A stretch of 64,000 nucleotides of DNA from Hyphomicrobiales bacterium (GCA_900466945.1 UBNV01000023.1:1-64000), one strand, 5' to 3'. Counted from the first letter of the stretch, positions 49,841-59,084 are shown. Made by a program: numbers and translations. Notes: a model not told the origin generated them from the sequence alone.

Positions 49841-50683
49841 TTAGCGCGACAGAAGCGTCAGCGCCGTCATCGAATCGAGCAGCGTTCGGGTAACGCCGCC
49901 GAACAGCATTTCCCACCAGCGCTTGTTGCCATAGGCGCCCATGACCAGGAGATCGATGGAGCTGTCCGACAGGCGGTTCTCGATCGCGATGGCCGGAGCA
50001 AGGCCGGTCTTTTCCGACGAGGTGAGCGTGACATTGATGCCGTGGCGGGCAAGCGAGGCGGCGATCTCGGCACCCGCCATCGGGGCGCTCTGGCCGGCAT
50101 TGTCGCTGGCATCGACGGTAAAGATCTCGACCATCTCGGCGGCTTTGAGGAAGGGCAGCGCATCGAAGGTGGCGCGGGCCGCCTCTCGCGAGCCGTTCCA
50201 GGCGACCAGCACCCGGCGGATCGGCTTGGGGTCTTTCAGGATATGCGGGATCAGCAGCACCGGCCGTCCGCTTTCGAACAGGAAGCTCTCAAGCTCAGAG
50301 CGCGTCTCCGACAGCATGCCGGTTTCGCCCTGGGCGGCGATGACGAGATCAACGCTGCGGGCGCTGTCGATCAGCGAGGCCGAGTTGAAACCCGATGAAG
50401 TGACAAAGCTGCGCCACTCATGCGAAAGGCCCTCGCGACTACCGATCTCGCGAAAGATCTTCTCGACGCTTTCGGTTTCCTGATGCGCCATGTCCTGCAA
50501 GGCCTGAACCGTCGCGGGATCGGGGATCTCCATCGGGGCCACGAGCGGCACCATGGCGACGGCTTCCGCATGAGCGCCGATCACATGCGACTGGAACTGA
50601 TTGGCGATCGCGACGGTGAAATCCGTCACCTGGCGCGTGGTCTTCGGGGTGTCCAATATGGAAAGAAGTGTCCGGTAACCCAT
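49841..50683 (-). CDS. Universal stress protein with two UspA domains
   Basis: The 280-residue protein is a tandem UspA. The second domain has the ATP-binding pattern in LLVMGAYGNKRWWEMLFGGV and TRTLL near residues 250-275 (G-x2-G-x9-G-[ST] type). The first domain appears degenerate in this motif. Such proteins help survival under stress and starvation. GAGGAG precedes the ATG. Confidence 0.9.
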   Translation of the reverse strand: MGYRTLLSILDTPKTTRQVTDFTVAIANQFQSHVIGAHAEAVAMVPLVAPMEIPDPATVQALQDMAHQETESVEKIFREIGSREGLSHEWRSFVTSSGFNSASLIDSARSVDLVIAAQGETGMLSETRSELESFLFESGRPVLLIPHILKDPKPIRRVLVAWNGSREAARATFDALPFLKAAEMVEIFTVDASDNAGQSAPMAGAEIAASLARHGINVTLTSSEKTGLAPAIAIENRLSDSSIDLLVMGAYGNKRWWEMLFGGVTRTLLDSMTALTLLSR

Positions 50684-50783
50684 GGTCGTCTCCTCTCGCG
50701 GCCCTTATCCATCGTCCGCATGAGATAACTATGTGTTCCATTCCGTTGTTCCACCTTGACCTCGGTCAAGGCGGCAGGGTGTT

Positions 50784-51569
50784 TCAGGCGACTTCGCCGG
50801 TGCCGAGATCGCGCTTTGCCGCCGCATCCTTTTCCGAACGCAGGGCCGCGATCATCGCCTCCACATCGGCCGCTGCCGCATCGACGACTGCCTGGTCGCG
50901 GGCGCGCACGATCAGTTCGGTCGAAAAGCGAATGCCGTCGAAATGCGGATAGGAGCCGATCGAGGTCTCCGGATGCGCCTTCTGGATCGCGCCGAGTGCC
51001 GTTCCGATATCGCCTTCGCCGAAGGGGCAGGGGATGGAGCGGGACAGCACCCGCTGGCCGGCCGGCAATGTGTCGATCACATGTGCCATCATTGCCTGGA
51101 AGACCTGCGGCACGCCCGCCATCACATGCACATTGCCGATGATGAAGCCCGGCGCCGTCGAGACCGGGTTCGGGATGTGGCGGCTGCCTTCCGGCATGCG
51201 CGCCATGCGCTGGCGCGCCTCGGTGAATTCCAGCCCGCGACCGGCATACATGTCGCCGAGCAGCTTCATGGCGGCGGGATCATGCAGGCAAGGGACGCCG
51301 AAGGCCTTGGACACCGCATCTGCGGTGATGTCGTCATGCGTCGGGCCGATGCCGCCCGAGGTGAAGACGTAAGTGTATTTGGCGCGGAGAGCATTCAGCG
51401 CTTCGACGATCGCATCTTCCTCGTCGGAAACGATGCGCACCTCTTTCAGATCGATGCCGGCGACAGTCAGGAGATCGGCGAGATGGCCGATATTCTTGTC
51501 CTTGGTGCGGCCGGACAGGAGTTCGTCGCCGATGGCGAGCATCGCGGCGGTCTTGATCGTGGAGGTCAT
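50784..51569 (-). CDS. Competence/damage-inducible CinA-like molybdopterin-binding-fold protein
   Basis: The 261-residue protein matches the MoaB/CinA N-terminal (COCG1058-type) family: AAMLAIGDELLSGRTKDKNI near residues 8-27 and VFTSGGIGPTHDDITADAVS near residues 67-86. It lacks the C-terminal nicotinamide-nucleotide amidase domain of full CinA. The role may be in nucleotide-adduct repair (ADP-ribose-type hydrolysis). The ATG at 51569 is favoured because the upstream extension is non-conserved-looking. Confidence 0.88.
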   Translation of the reverse strand: MTSTIKTAAMLAIGDELLSGRTKDKNIGHLADLLTVAGIDLKEVRIVSDEEDAIVEALNALRAKYTYVFTSGGIGPTHDDITADAVSKAFGVPCLHDPAAMKLLGDMYAGRGLEFTEARQRMARMPEGSRHIPNPVSTAPGFIIGNVHVMAGVPQVFQAMMAHVIDTLPAGQRVLSRSIPCPFGEGDIGTALGAIQKAHPETSIGSYPHFDGIRFSTELIVRARDQAVVDAAAADVEAMIAALRSEKDAAAKRDLGTGEVA

Positions 51570-51758
51570 CGAGTGAGTCCTATGGGATGAGGCGGGCGGA
51601 GGGAGGCAAGTTACCGTTTTGTGTCTGCGAAGAGAAGTAAAGGCCGTCATTGATTGAACACTGCGTTCCCGTGCGCGCGACTGGTCGCCAGCGCGGAATG
51701 CGCTACATGTCGCCTATCCACAGCGCGGCGGGGCCGCATGTTCAAAGGGAGATACGAC

Positions 51759-52355
51759 ATGGCCAAGGTACTGGTTCTCTACTATTCCGCTTACGGTCAC
51801 ATCGAGACGATGGCTTACGCCGTTGCCGAAGGCGCAAAGTCGGCTGGCGCCGACGTCACCGTCAAGCGCGTTCCCGAACTGGTTCCGGATGATGTCGCCA
51901 AGGCTTCCTATTACAAGATGGACCAGAAAGCCGAAATCGCTTCTCCTGCCGAACTCGACCAGTATGACGCCATCATCGTTGGCGCAGGCACCCGTTACGG
52001 CACGGTCGCCTCTCAGATGCGCAATTTCTGGGATCAGACCGGCGGCCTCTGGGCCCAGGGCAAGCTGACCGGCAAGCTCGGCTCGATGTTCACCTCGACC
52101 GCCACCCAGCACGGCGGCCAGGAAACGACGATTATGGGCTTCATCCCGACCTTCCTGCATCACGGCATGCTCTATGCAGGCCTGCCTTACGCCTTCCAGG
52201 GCCAGATGGGTGTCGGCGAAGTCATGGGCAACTCGCCTTACGGCGCCTCCACGATCACCGACGGCGACGGCTCGCGCCAGCCCTCCGAGATCGAGCTCGA
52301 AGGTGCCCGCTACCAGGGCGCCCATGTGGCCAAGCTGGCTGCGAAGCTCGCCTGA
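51759..52355 (+). CDS. wrbA: NAD(P)H:quinone oxidoreductase, WrbA flavoprotein
   Basis: WrbA reduces quinones by two electrons and protects against oxidative stress. The 198-residue protein has the FMN-phosphate loop [12 protein letters not shown] near residues 7-18 and the family's [20 protein letters not shown] near residues 75-94. AAAGGGAGA precedes the ATG at 51759; the frame is open upstream but shows no better start. It has its own terminator. Confidence 0.95.
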   Translation: MAKVLVLYYSAYGHIETMAYAVAEGAKSAGADVTVKRVPELVPDDVAKASYYKMDQKAEIASPAELDQYDAIIVGAGTRYGTVASQMRNFWDQTGGLWAQGKLTGKLGSMFTSTATQHGGQETTIMGFIPTFLHHGMLYAGLPYAFQGQMGVGEVMGNSPYGASTITDGDGSRQPSEIELEGARYQGAHVAKLAAKLA

Positions 52356-52377
52356 GCGGCCCGAAATCTGGACGACC

Positions 52378-52404
52378 AAAGGCGGGGCGACAGCTCCGCC
52401 TTTT
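52378..52404 (+). terminator. Terminator of wrbA
   Basis: AAAGGCGGGGC (52378-52388) pairs with GCTCCGCCTTT (52393-52403, one G-T pair), GACA loop, ending in TTTT. Confidence 0.9.
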
Positions 52405-52518
52405 CGTTGCTGCGACAGGCGGTCGCGGTTGGCCGTTAAAATGCGACCGAATTTCGCAAGGTTACTTTCAGCTCGTCGGCGCATGCTTCTGGTTGCAAGA
52501 CCCGAAAGGATGCATGCC

Positions 52519-52782
52519 ATGAACCAGCCAGAACGTCGCCGCCAGCCCCGTCTGAGGGCCCTCAAGTCCGGCCGCGCCATCCTTGCCGGCGGCCACTCCA
52601 CCTTCGACTGCATGATTCGCAATCTCTCGCCGGTCGGCGCCAAGGTAACGTTCGAATCGACGGTCGACATCCCCGCAAGTTTCCGCCTGCGGCTGGAAGA
52701 CGGCACGACGCATGACTGCGCGGTCAAATGGCGCAAGGAACGCGAGCTCGGCGTGGAATTTCTCGACGCGCTCGCGAGCTGA
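52519..52782 (+). CDS. PilZ-domain protein
   Basis: The 87-residue single-domain protein has the c-di-GMP-binding motifs RRRQPRLRA (RxxxR-type, residues 6-14) and NLSPVGAKV (D/NxSxxG, near residues 36-44). It probably binds c-di-GMP and may respond to the cyclases in this window. Two in-frame ATGs exist; the one at 52519 has AAAGG at good spacing. Confidence 0.88.
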   Translation: MNQPERRRQPRLRALKSGRAILAGGHSTFDCMIRNLSPVGAKVTFESTVDIPASFRLRLEDGTTHDCAVKWRKERELGVEFLDALAS

Positions 52783-52863
52783 GTGATCGATGACACGTGG
52801 CGGGTCGCCTCGCGCGGCCCTCGCCCTTGACGCGTCCGTCGAACTGATCGAAACAGGGCCGGC

Positions 52864-52948
52864 GCGGACGTGGCGAAACTGGTAGACGCAAGAGACTTAA
52901 AATCTCTCGGCCTTGGTCATGCGGGTTCGATCCCCGCCGTCCGCACCA
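52864..52948 (+). tRNA. tRNA-Leu, anticodon UAA
   Basis: An 85-base gene with acceptor GCGGACG (52864-52870) paired to CGTCCGC (52938-52944), the T-arm GGTTCGATCCC, an anticodon stem AGAGA/TCTCT and loop CTTAAAA giving anticodon TAA (UAA), a long variable arm typical of class II tRNAs, and an encoded CCA. Its 3' end is 6 bases from the stop of the convergent MarR-GNAT gene. Confidence 0.96.
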
Positions 52949-52953
52949 ACATC

Positions 52954-53937
52954 TCAGGGTTTTTTCCGAACGAATCGCTGTTCGAGCACGGGCGTGCCCC
53001 ACTGGTTGCCCGGACGCTCCTCGGCAAGCTGGAAGCCGGATGCTTCATACATTTGCCGCGCCACATCCAGCCCCTTGAAGGTCCAAAGATGGGTCTCGTC
53101 GAACGCCTGCGCGTCGACGAAATGAAGAGCCTCGCTGAGCAAGGCCTTGCCAAGGCCGCCGCCGCGGGCCGAGGGGTCGACGATGAACAGGCGCAGATGG
53201 GCGAGTTGTGGTCTGCGGCCTTGTGAGGCCGCCCCGTTCAGGTCCTCGCCGTCGATTGCGATCGTGCCGGCAATGCGCTCGTCAATGTGCCCCGCCCAGA
53301 TTTCATTCACCGGTCGGTCGAGGCGAGTGGCAAATTCGGCCAGTCCGCCGGCGACGATCGCTTCGAAAGCGCAGCCGAAGCCGCTGCTCTCGTTGTAGTG
53401 GCGACCATGCATTTCGATGCAGCTGCCGAGCAGTCCGGGTTGCCAGCCGGACTGGATGCGGAGTTTCGGTGCCAGCATCTGCGAAGGTGTATGGATGCCG
53501 CCCAGGGCGTCGGCATAGAGTTCGAGACCGTGGCGCACGATCCGCTGCTGCCCGGCGCTCAGGCCGGCGAGCGCTGCACTCACCTGGCCCCGGGCAAAGG
53601 CCTCTATCGCGGCGAGCTTTTCTGTCCCGTCGGATGTCAGTGACAGGTGTTTGCGTCGGGCGTCCTCTAGGGATGGTGTTTCCGTGATCAGGCCGGCGGC
53701 AAGCAGTTTGCCGAGCAGTCGGCTGACGCTCGACTTGTCCAATCCGAGGATCTTCCGGAGATCACGTGCAGTGAGGTTCGACCTCGCTCCGATCTCGATC
53801 AGGGCATGGACGCAGGAGGCTGGCAGTCCGCTTTCGGCGAGATCAGGCTTCAGGAAGCCGAGCCGGCGGACGAGCCGCCGTGAATGAGCGCGAATGACGT
53901 CGAGGTCGGTCTCGGGAAGGGGCATCGCCGGATCCAT
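52954..53937 (-). CDS. MarR-type regulator fused to a GNAT acetyltransferase
   Basis: The 327-residue protein has an N-terminal MarR winged helix (about residues 35-105, with LTARDLRKILGLDKSSVSRL) and a C-terminal GNAT domain (about 160-320) with the acetyl-CoA loop VDPSARGGGLGKALLSE near residues 253-269. The fusion could couple promoter binding to acyl-CoA or acetylation. A 19-base palindrome lies at its start codon. The acceptor substrate is unknown. Confidence 0.9.
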   Translation of the reverse strand: MDPAMPLPETDLDVIRAHSRRLVRRLGFLKPDLAESGLPASCVHALIEIGARSNLTARDLRKILGLDKSSVSRLLGKLLAAGLITETPSLEDARRKHLSLTSDGTEKLAAIEAFARGQVSAALAGLSAGQQRIVRHGLELYADALGGIHTPSQMLAPKLRIQSGWQPGLLGSCIEMHGRHYNESSGFGCAFEAIVAGGLAEFATRLDRPVNEIWAGHIDERIAGTIAIDGEDLNGAASQGRRPQLAHLRLFIVDPSARGGGLGKALLSEALHFVDAQAFDETHLWTFKGLDVARQMYEASGFQLAEERPGNQWGTPVLEQRFVRKKP

Positions 53938-53938
53938 A

Positions 53939-53957
53939 TGGTTGCGTCATGCAACCA
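53939..53957. promoter_or_regulatory. Palindromic operator of the MarR-GNAT gene
   Basis: TGGTTGC-gtcat-GCAACCA, a 7-bp dyad with a 5-base centre, starts 2 bases upstream of the MarR-GNAT ATG and lies in the divergent region shared with the ABC transporter operon. It is a good candidate autorepressor site. Confidence 0.6.
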
Positions 53958-54127
53958 ATATCCTGGCCCAAGCCATGGCGCAAGAGACTGGTCCTGATGT
54001 TGGTTTGTCGTCGTCGCTTAAAATTGATGCAATCTCATGCATGACGAAAGTTTGAGCATTTTCCGCTTTGCGGCCTCTTCGATTCCTGCTTTGATGGTGT
54101 CCATCAAAAACAAGGGGAGCTAAATCC

Positions 54128-55162
54128 ATGATCACTAGACGTCTCTTTTCGGCGGCTGTTCTCGCCGCCGGCCTGATGGCCGGCGTCACGCTGCCGGTCG
54201 GGCACGCGCATGCCGAAACCGCGATCAAGTTCACCCTCGACTGGAAGTTCGAGGGCCCGGCGGCCGGCTTCCTGCTGGCGCTCGACAAGGGGTACTTCAA
54301 AGCGGAAGGCCTGGATGTGACGATCGATTCGGGCAATGGCTCGGTCGAGGCGATCCCGCGTGTGGCGACCGGCGCCTACCAGATGGGCTTTGGCGACATC
54401 AATTCCGTCATCAAGTTCCTCGACGAGGATCCGACTCAGAAGGTCAAGGCCGTGATGATGGTCTATGAAAAGCCGACCTTCTCGGTCGTCGGCCGCAAGT
54501 CGCTCGGCGTGACGGAAGATCCGAAGTCGCTCGAAGGCAAGAAGCTCGGCGCGCCGCCGCCGGATGGCGCCTTTGCCCAGTGGCCGGCCTTCAAGCAGGC
54601 CGCCGGCATCGATGACAGCAAGATCACAATCGAATCGATCGGCTTTCCCGTGCGCGAGCCAATGCTCGCCAAGGGCGACGTCGACGCGGTCTTCGGCTTC
54701 GCCTTCTCGGTGATCCTGAACCTCAAGGCGCAAGGCATTGCCGCCGACGATATCGCCACCATCCTGATGGCAGACAATGGTCTCAACCTCTACGGCAACA
54801 GCGTGCTGGTGAACTCAGACTTTGCCGCCGAGAACCCCGAGGCCGTCAAGGGCTTCCTCAAGGCACTCGCTAAGGGCTTTGCCGATGCGGTCGCCAATCC
54901 GGAAGAGGGTGTCGCCGCCGTCTTGAAGCGCAACGAGACGCTCAATCCCGAGATCGAGAAGGAACGCCTTGATATGGCCAATGCCATGAACATCAAGACG
55001 CCTTACGTGGTCGAAAACGGCATGGGCACCGTCGACATGGCGCGGCTTTCCGCCTCGATCGAGACGCTGAAGGTGTCGATGGGGCTGAAGGGCAACGTCA
55101 AGGCCGAGCAGGTCTTCGACGCAAGCTTCCTGCCGGCCAAGGAAGAGCGGATGTTGCCGTAA
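54128..55162 (+). CDS. ABC transporter substrate-binding protein, NMT1/SsuA-like
   Basis: The 344-residue precursor has a signal peptide (to AHA-ET, about residue 29) and the NMT1-family fold starting IKFTLDWKFEGPAAGFLLAL. The family binds pyrimidine precursors, sulfonates or nitrate-type ligands; the TLDW opening is shared with thiamine-precursor (HMP) binders, but no TPP riboswitch is visible upstream. AAGGGGAG precedes the ATG. First gene of a three-gene import operon. Confidence 0.9.
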   Translation: MITRRLFSAAVLAAGLMAGVTLPVGHAHAETAIKFTLDWKFEGPAAGFLLALDKGYFKAEGLDVTIDSGNGSVEAIPRVATGAYQMGFGDINSVIKFLDEDPTQKVKAVMMVYEKPTFSVVGRKSLGVTEDPKSLEGKKLGAPPPDGAFAQWPAFKQAAGIDDSKITIESIGFPVREPMLAKGDVDAVFGFAFSVILNLKAQGIAADDIATILMADNGLNLYGNSVLVNSDFAAENPEAVKGFLKALAKGFADAVANPEEGVAAVLKRNETLNPEIEKERLDMANAMNIKTPYVVENGMGTVDMARLSASIETLKVSMGLKGNVKAEQVFDASFLPAKEERMLP

Positions 55163-55166
55163 TGGT

Positions 55167-55277
55167 CTCCCCCTCCCCTTGAGGGGGAGGGTCGAACCGC
55201 AGGTTCGGGGTGGGATGACCTTTCGCGAGATCACCCCACCCGCTGCTTCGCAGCGACCTCCCGCTCAAGGGGAGGTT
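55167..55277. repeat. Compound palindromic repeat inside the ABC operon
   Basis: The outer arms CTCCCCTTGAG-like (55172-55190) and CTCAAGGGGAG-like (55262-55274) are complementary, and inside lie AACCGCAGGTT, GGGGTGGGATGA with a complementary TCACCCC, and GCTGCTTCGCAGC. This is the pattern of dispersed GC-rich intergenic elements common in Rhizobiales. It separates the binding-protein and ATPase genes. Confidence 0.7.
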
Positions 55278-55305
55278 GGGAAATCCCCTTTTGACCGGAG
55301 CCCTC

Positions 55306-56094
55306 ATGTCTCACCTCGTTTCCATCGACAATGTCGACATGCGCTATGGCGGCGCCGACGGCACGCTGGCCGTGTCCGGCCTCACCATGCGGGTCGATAA
55401 GGGCGAGTTTTCAGCCGTGGTCGGGCCGTCGGGTTGCGGCAAGTCGACCCTGATGAAGCTGGTGACGGGGCTGCATATCCCGCAATCGGGCGTCGTGATC
55501 GTTGCCGGCCAGCAGGTGACCAAGCCGGTCTCGATCGTTGGCATGGCCTTCCAGAACCCGACCATGCTGCCCTGGCGCACCACGCTCGAAAACATCCTCC
55601 TGCCGCTCGAGATCGTCGAGCGGCACCGGCATCGGCTGCGGGCGAACAAAAAGGAATACATCGAGAAAGCGGAAAATCTGCTGGAGATCGTTGGCCTCAA
55701 GGGGGTTGGCTCAAAGTTTCCCTGGCAGCTTTCGGGCGGCATGCAGCAGCGCGCCAATCTGTGCCGGGCGCTCATCCACGAGCCGGAACTCTTGATGCTC
55801 GACGAGCCCTTCGGCGCGCTCGACGCCTTCACCCGCGAGGAGCTGTGGTGCGTCATCCGCGACCTGCATGCAGCCCAAGGCGTGACGATCGTGCTCGTGA
55901 CGCACGATCTGCGTGAGGCGGTCTTTCTCGCCGACCGCATCTTCGTCATGAGCGCGCGGCCCGGAAAGGTGGTCAAGGAGCATACTGTGCCCTTTGCCCG
56001 GCCGCGCGATATCGAACTGACCTATGACAACGCCTTCAACGACATGGTGCATGTCCTGCACGGCGAGATCGCAAAGGCGAGGGTGGTGGCATGA
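55306..56094 (+). CDS. ABC transporter ATP-binding protein
   Basis: The 262-residue ATPase has Walker A GPSGCGKST near residues 40-48, Q-loop in AFQNPTMLPW near residue 86, signature LSGGMQQR near residues 143-150, Walker B LLMLDEPFGALD near residues 163-174 and the switch His in VTHD. It matches the SsuB/TauB group. The ATG at 55306 follows GGAG. Overlaps the permease gene by four bases. Confidence 0.95.
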   Translation: MSHLVSIDNVDMRYGGADGTLAVSGLTMRVDKGEFSAVVGPSGCGKSTLMKLVTGLHIPQSGVVIVAGQQVTKPVSIVGMAFQNPTMLPWRTTLENILLPLEIVERHRHRLRANKKEYIEKAENLLEIVGLKGVGSKFPWQLSGGMQQRANLCRALIHEPELLMLDEPFGALDAFTREELWCVIRDLHAAQGVTIVLVTHDLREAVFLADRIFVMSARPGKVVKEHTVPFARPRDIELTYDNAFNDMVHVLHGEIAKARVVA

Positions 56095-56909
56095 GCGTGA
56101 CGATCGACACAGTGCCGACCCGCCCGGTGGTTAAGCCGCTCACGCAGCGGATCAACTGGGTCCGCGCCGCCCCCTTCCTGTATACGCTTGGTCTCTTCGT
56201 CATATGGGAACTGGCGGTCATCGTCTTTGCCCTGCCGCAGACGCTGCTGCCGGCGCCGACACGCGTCTTCGAGGCGATCGTGCAATACTGGTCGCCGATC
56301 TGGAAGAATTCGCTTCAGACGCTGTACACGACGACGCTCGGTTTCCTGATCGCTGTCGTGGCAGGTCTGGGCCTCGGCCTCTTCATCGGCTGGTCGAAGA
56401 CCATCTATGCGGGGCTCTATCCGCTAATGATCGGCTTCAATGCGATCCCAAAGGTGGCGCTGGTGCCCATTCTCGTCATCTGGTTCGGCATCGGCACGGT
56501 GCCGGCTGTACTCACCGCCTTCCTAATTTCCTTCTTCCCCATCGTCGTCAATGTCGCGACGGGTCTCGCCACGATCGAGCCGGAAACCGAGGACGTGTTG
56601 CGGGCGCTTGGGGCGCGCAAGATGGACATCATGCTGAAGGTCGGCATTCCCAGGTCGATGCCCTATTTCTTCGGCTCGCTGAAGATCGCTATCACCCTGG
56701 CCTTTGTCGGCTCGGTGGTCTCGGAAACGGTCGCCTCCAATTACGGCCTCGGCAACATGATGAGCTCGGCTCAGAGCCAGTTCAACGTGCCGCTGGTCTT
56801 TGCCGGCCTCATGATGCTCGCGGTGGAGGGCATCGCCATGTATGCGCTGATGGCGTGGATCGAGAAGCGCATGACCGGTTGGGCGCATCGCTCTACCATG
56901 GCCAACTGA
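56091..56909 (+). CDS. ABC transporter permease
   Basis: The 272-residue permease has about six membrane segments and the EAA-type coupling loop DVLRALGARKMDIMLKVGIP near residues 168-187, placing it in the SsuC/TauC/ThiX group. ATGA overlap with the ATPase gene. With the upstream genes it forms a complete importer. Confidence 0.95.
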   Translation: MSVTIDTVPTRPVVKPLTQRINWVRAAPFLYTLGLFVIWELAVIVFALPQTLLPAPTRVFEAIVQYWSPIWKNSLQTLYTTTLGFLIAVVAGLGLGLFIGWSKTIYAGLYPLMIGFNAIPKVALVPILVIWFGIGTVPAVLTAFLISFFPIVVNVATGLATIEPETEDVLRALGARKMDIMLKVGIPRSMPYFFGSLKIAITLAFVGSVVSETVASNYGLGNMMSSAQSQFNVPLVFAGLMMLAVEGIAMYALMAWIEKRMTGWAHRSTMAN

Positions 56910-56939
56910 CCGGGCCGGTCGAACGCGTGGCTGCGGCGT

Positions 56940-57533
56940 TCAGCTCTTGTCCTTCAGCGTGAAGGGCAGCTCGAACGGCGTCGAGCGTTCGGCAATGACG
57001 TCGTTGATCGTGTAGTGCAGCACATAGCCGCCGGGTTTTGCGCCCGCCACGTCGAGGGTGAGGTGGGTATAGACCTCGACCGCATCCGAATGGCTGGTGA
57101 AGGTGAAATTGCCAAACTCCTTCTGCAGCGCCAGCGTCTTGCCCTCGTCGTCCATGAGTTCCAGATCGACGGTGAAATGCGACTGGCGCTGGTCGCCGTC
57201 GGCCGGTTGCCATTTGAGGCCGGTGACTTCCACATAGGTGATGAGTTTCTCGCCGGTGAGGAAAACCGGTTCCGCCTTCGGCGCATAGGCGCGATAGGCC
57301 TTCGGCACTTCGGTCACGAAGAGCGCCCGAGGAACGGTGAGCGGTAGCGACTGGGAGAAGGCGGCGAGCCCGGAGCGGATCGCCTCGAAGGCGCCGCGCG
57401 CATCGTTCTGCGCCGCCAGCCGCTCCGCCTCGATCGCTGCGTCGAGAAGCGGGCCGCCAAGGGCCGGGGATGCGACGAGCCAGGCACCGAGAGCAGCAGC
57501 GGTGAAGGAACGGGCTGGGTATTTCAGGGACAC
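56940..57533 (-). CDS. Secreted protein of unknown function
   Basis: The 197-residue precursor has a signal peptide (KYPARSFTAAALGAWLVAS to ALGG) and a beta-rich domain with KLITYVEVTGLKWQPADGDQ and VYTHLTLDVAGAKPGGYVLH. I do not recognise the family. The GTG at 57533 is chosen because GGGAG lies 7 bases before it; the longer frame with ATG at 57599 lacks a ribosome site and would add a non-signal-like N-terminus. Confidence 0.7.
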   Translation of the reverse strand: MSLKYPARSFTAAALGAWLVASPALGGPLLDAAIEAERLAAQNDARGAFEAIRSGLAAFSQSLPLTVPRALFVTEVPKAYRAYAPKAEPVFLTGEKLITYVEVTGLKWQPADGDQRQSHFTVDLELMDDEGKTLALQKEFGNFTFTSHSDAVEVYTHLTLDVAGAKPGGYVLHYTINDVIAERSTPFELPFTLKDKS

Positions 57534-57629
57534 GTGATTCTCCCGCGTTGCGATGGCGGGAGTGTGGGAAGAAGCGGCATGATGCGTCAAGCGCCGCATC
57601 TGCTTCCCCGGATCACGTTGGCCTGATCC

Positions 57630-59084
57630 TCACGAGCGCCAGAACATCGGGACCAGCAGGACCAGGACGGTCAAGACCTCAAGACGGCCAAGCAGCATGG
57701 CGAGCGAGAGGATGTAGAGCTCCGGATCCGCCATCATGGCGAAGTTTCCGACAGGGCCGATCAGTGGTCCGATGCCGGGGCCGACATTCGAGAGCGCGGT
57801 AATCACCGACGATGTCGCGGTGGCGAAATCATAGCCGGCAAGAGCCATAGCCATCGAGCCGATCGCCCAGATGAAGATATAGGCGCTGACGAAGAGGAAG
57901 ACTGCGCGCTGGGTGTCGGCATCGACAGTCTGGTTGCCGTAGCGCACAGAATAGACGGCATTGGGATAGATGAGCTTTTTCAAGCCTGTGACGATGATGT
58001 TGAACAGGATGACGAAGCGATAGGCCTTGATGCCACCGGCGGTCGATCCGGAGCAGCCGCCCATGAAGGTGGCGAAGAAGGCGGCGGCGACGGCGAACGG
58101 TCCCCAGAGCGTATAGTCTTCGCTGGCATATCCCGTGGTCGACAGGATGGAGGCGAAGTTGAAGAAGGAATGGGTGAGCGCCTCCGGCAAGGCAATGCCG
58201 TTGCGCAGATGGTTGTAAAGCCCGCCCGCAATCGCAAAGGTACCGAGATAGCCGAGGAAGACGAAGATCTGCGGATCGCGAAGAGCATCGAGCCTGCCCC
58301 GGACCAGAAGCACGATCAGGATCGAAAACGGCAGGCTGCACAGCGTCATGAAGAACGTCGATACCCAGAGCAGCGCAGGGCTGTCGAAGGCGGCGAAGGA
58401 ATTGTCGTAATTGCCGAAGCCTGCGGTGGCCACTGTCGTGAAGGCATGCACGATGGCATCGAAATGGCCCATGGCCGTGACGTCATAGGCGATGATGCAG
58501 GCCAGCGTAATCCCGACATAGACGGCCATGAAGGCGCGGGTGAAGGTGGCGATGCGGGCAAACGGCTTGTCGCCGATGTCGGAGGATTCCATCTTGAAGA
58601 AGGAGACGCCGCCGACGCGCAGGAAGGGAAGTACGAAGAGCCCGAGGGCCACGATTCCGATGCCGCCGAGCCAGGCGAGCAGGGCACGCCACATGAGGAT
58701 GCCAGGCGAGACCTGATGCAGGTTGGAAATGACGGTGGAGCCGGTCGTCGTGATGCCGGAGATCGCCTCGAACAGCGACTGTGCGAAGGTGAGGTCGAGA
58801 TCCGAGAGGTAGAGCGGGATGGCCCCGACCAGCGAGAAGACGGCCCAGAGCACATTCACCAGGAGGAAGCCCATGCGCTTGGTGAAGGCTGGCGGTGGGC
58901 CGCGTGTGGCCATGGCGGCGGTCAGCGAAATACCCCCGATCATGGCGGCGGATACCGTGAATGCTGTCCAGGCCTCATCGCCGTAATAGAGGCTGACCAT
59001 GGCCGGAATCAACATGGCCGTGGAGAGGTAGAGCCCGCAAAGGGCCGCGATGTAGACGACGGAGCGGAGCAGATTGGTATTCAA
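57630..59084 (-). CDS. trkH: TrkH-family potassium uptake membrane protein
   Basis: TrkH forms the K+-conducting part of Trk/Ktr systems. The 484-residue protein has the four-repeat membrane-pore-membrane layout, with filter-like segments SGITTTGST, FTTVATAGFGNY, SILSTTGYAS and ITALSNVGPGIGP. The TTG at 59084 is chosen as start: GGAAG lies upstream and it leaves 96 bases to the divergent threonine dehydratase, whereas the first in-frame ATG leaves only 18. No trkA is adjacent. Confidence 0.92.
   Translation of the reverse strand: MNTNLLRSVVYIAALCGLYLSTAMLIPAMVSLYYGDEAWTAFTVSAAMIGGISLTAAMATRGPPPAFTKRMGFLLVNVLWAVFSLVGAIPLYLSDLDLTFAQSLFEAISGITTTGSTVISNLHQVSPGILMWRALLAWLGGIGIVALGLFVLPFLRVGGVSFFKMESSDIGDKPFARIATFTRAFMAVYVGITLACIIAYDVTAMGHFDAIVHAFTTVATAGFGNYDNSFAAFDSPALLWVSTFFMTLCSLPFSILIVLLVRGRLDALRDPQIFVFLGYLGTFAIAGGLYNHLRNGIALPEALTHSFFNFASILSTTGYASEDYTLWGPFAVAAAFFATFMGGCSGSTAGGIKAYRFVILFNIIVTGLKKLIYPNAVYSVRYGNQTVDADTQRAVFLFVSAYIFIWAIGSMAMALAGYDFATATSSVITALSNVGPGIGPLIGPVGNFAMMADPELYILSLAMLLGRLEVLTVLVLLVPMFWRS

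Noticed and set aside
49641-49844. A 67-codon basic plus-strand frame between gpt and the universal stress gene
   Set aside because: No recognised family, only a weak upstream GAAGG, and it runs into the 3' end of a real gene on the other strand; probably chance.
52864-52948. tRNA-Leu as an integration site for a mobile element
   Set aside because: No integrase, no repeated tRNA 3' end downstream and normal chromosomal genes on both sides.
53958-54127. TPP riboswitch upstream of the NMT1-type ABC genes
   Set aside because: No CUGAGA core or matching helices are present, so thiamine-precursor transport cannot be argued from an RNA element.
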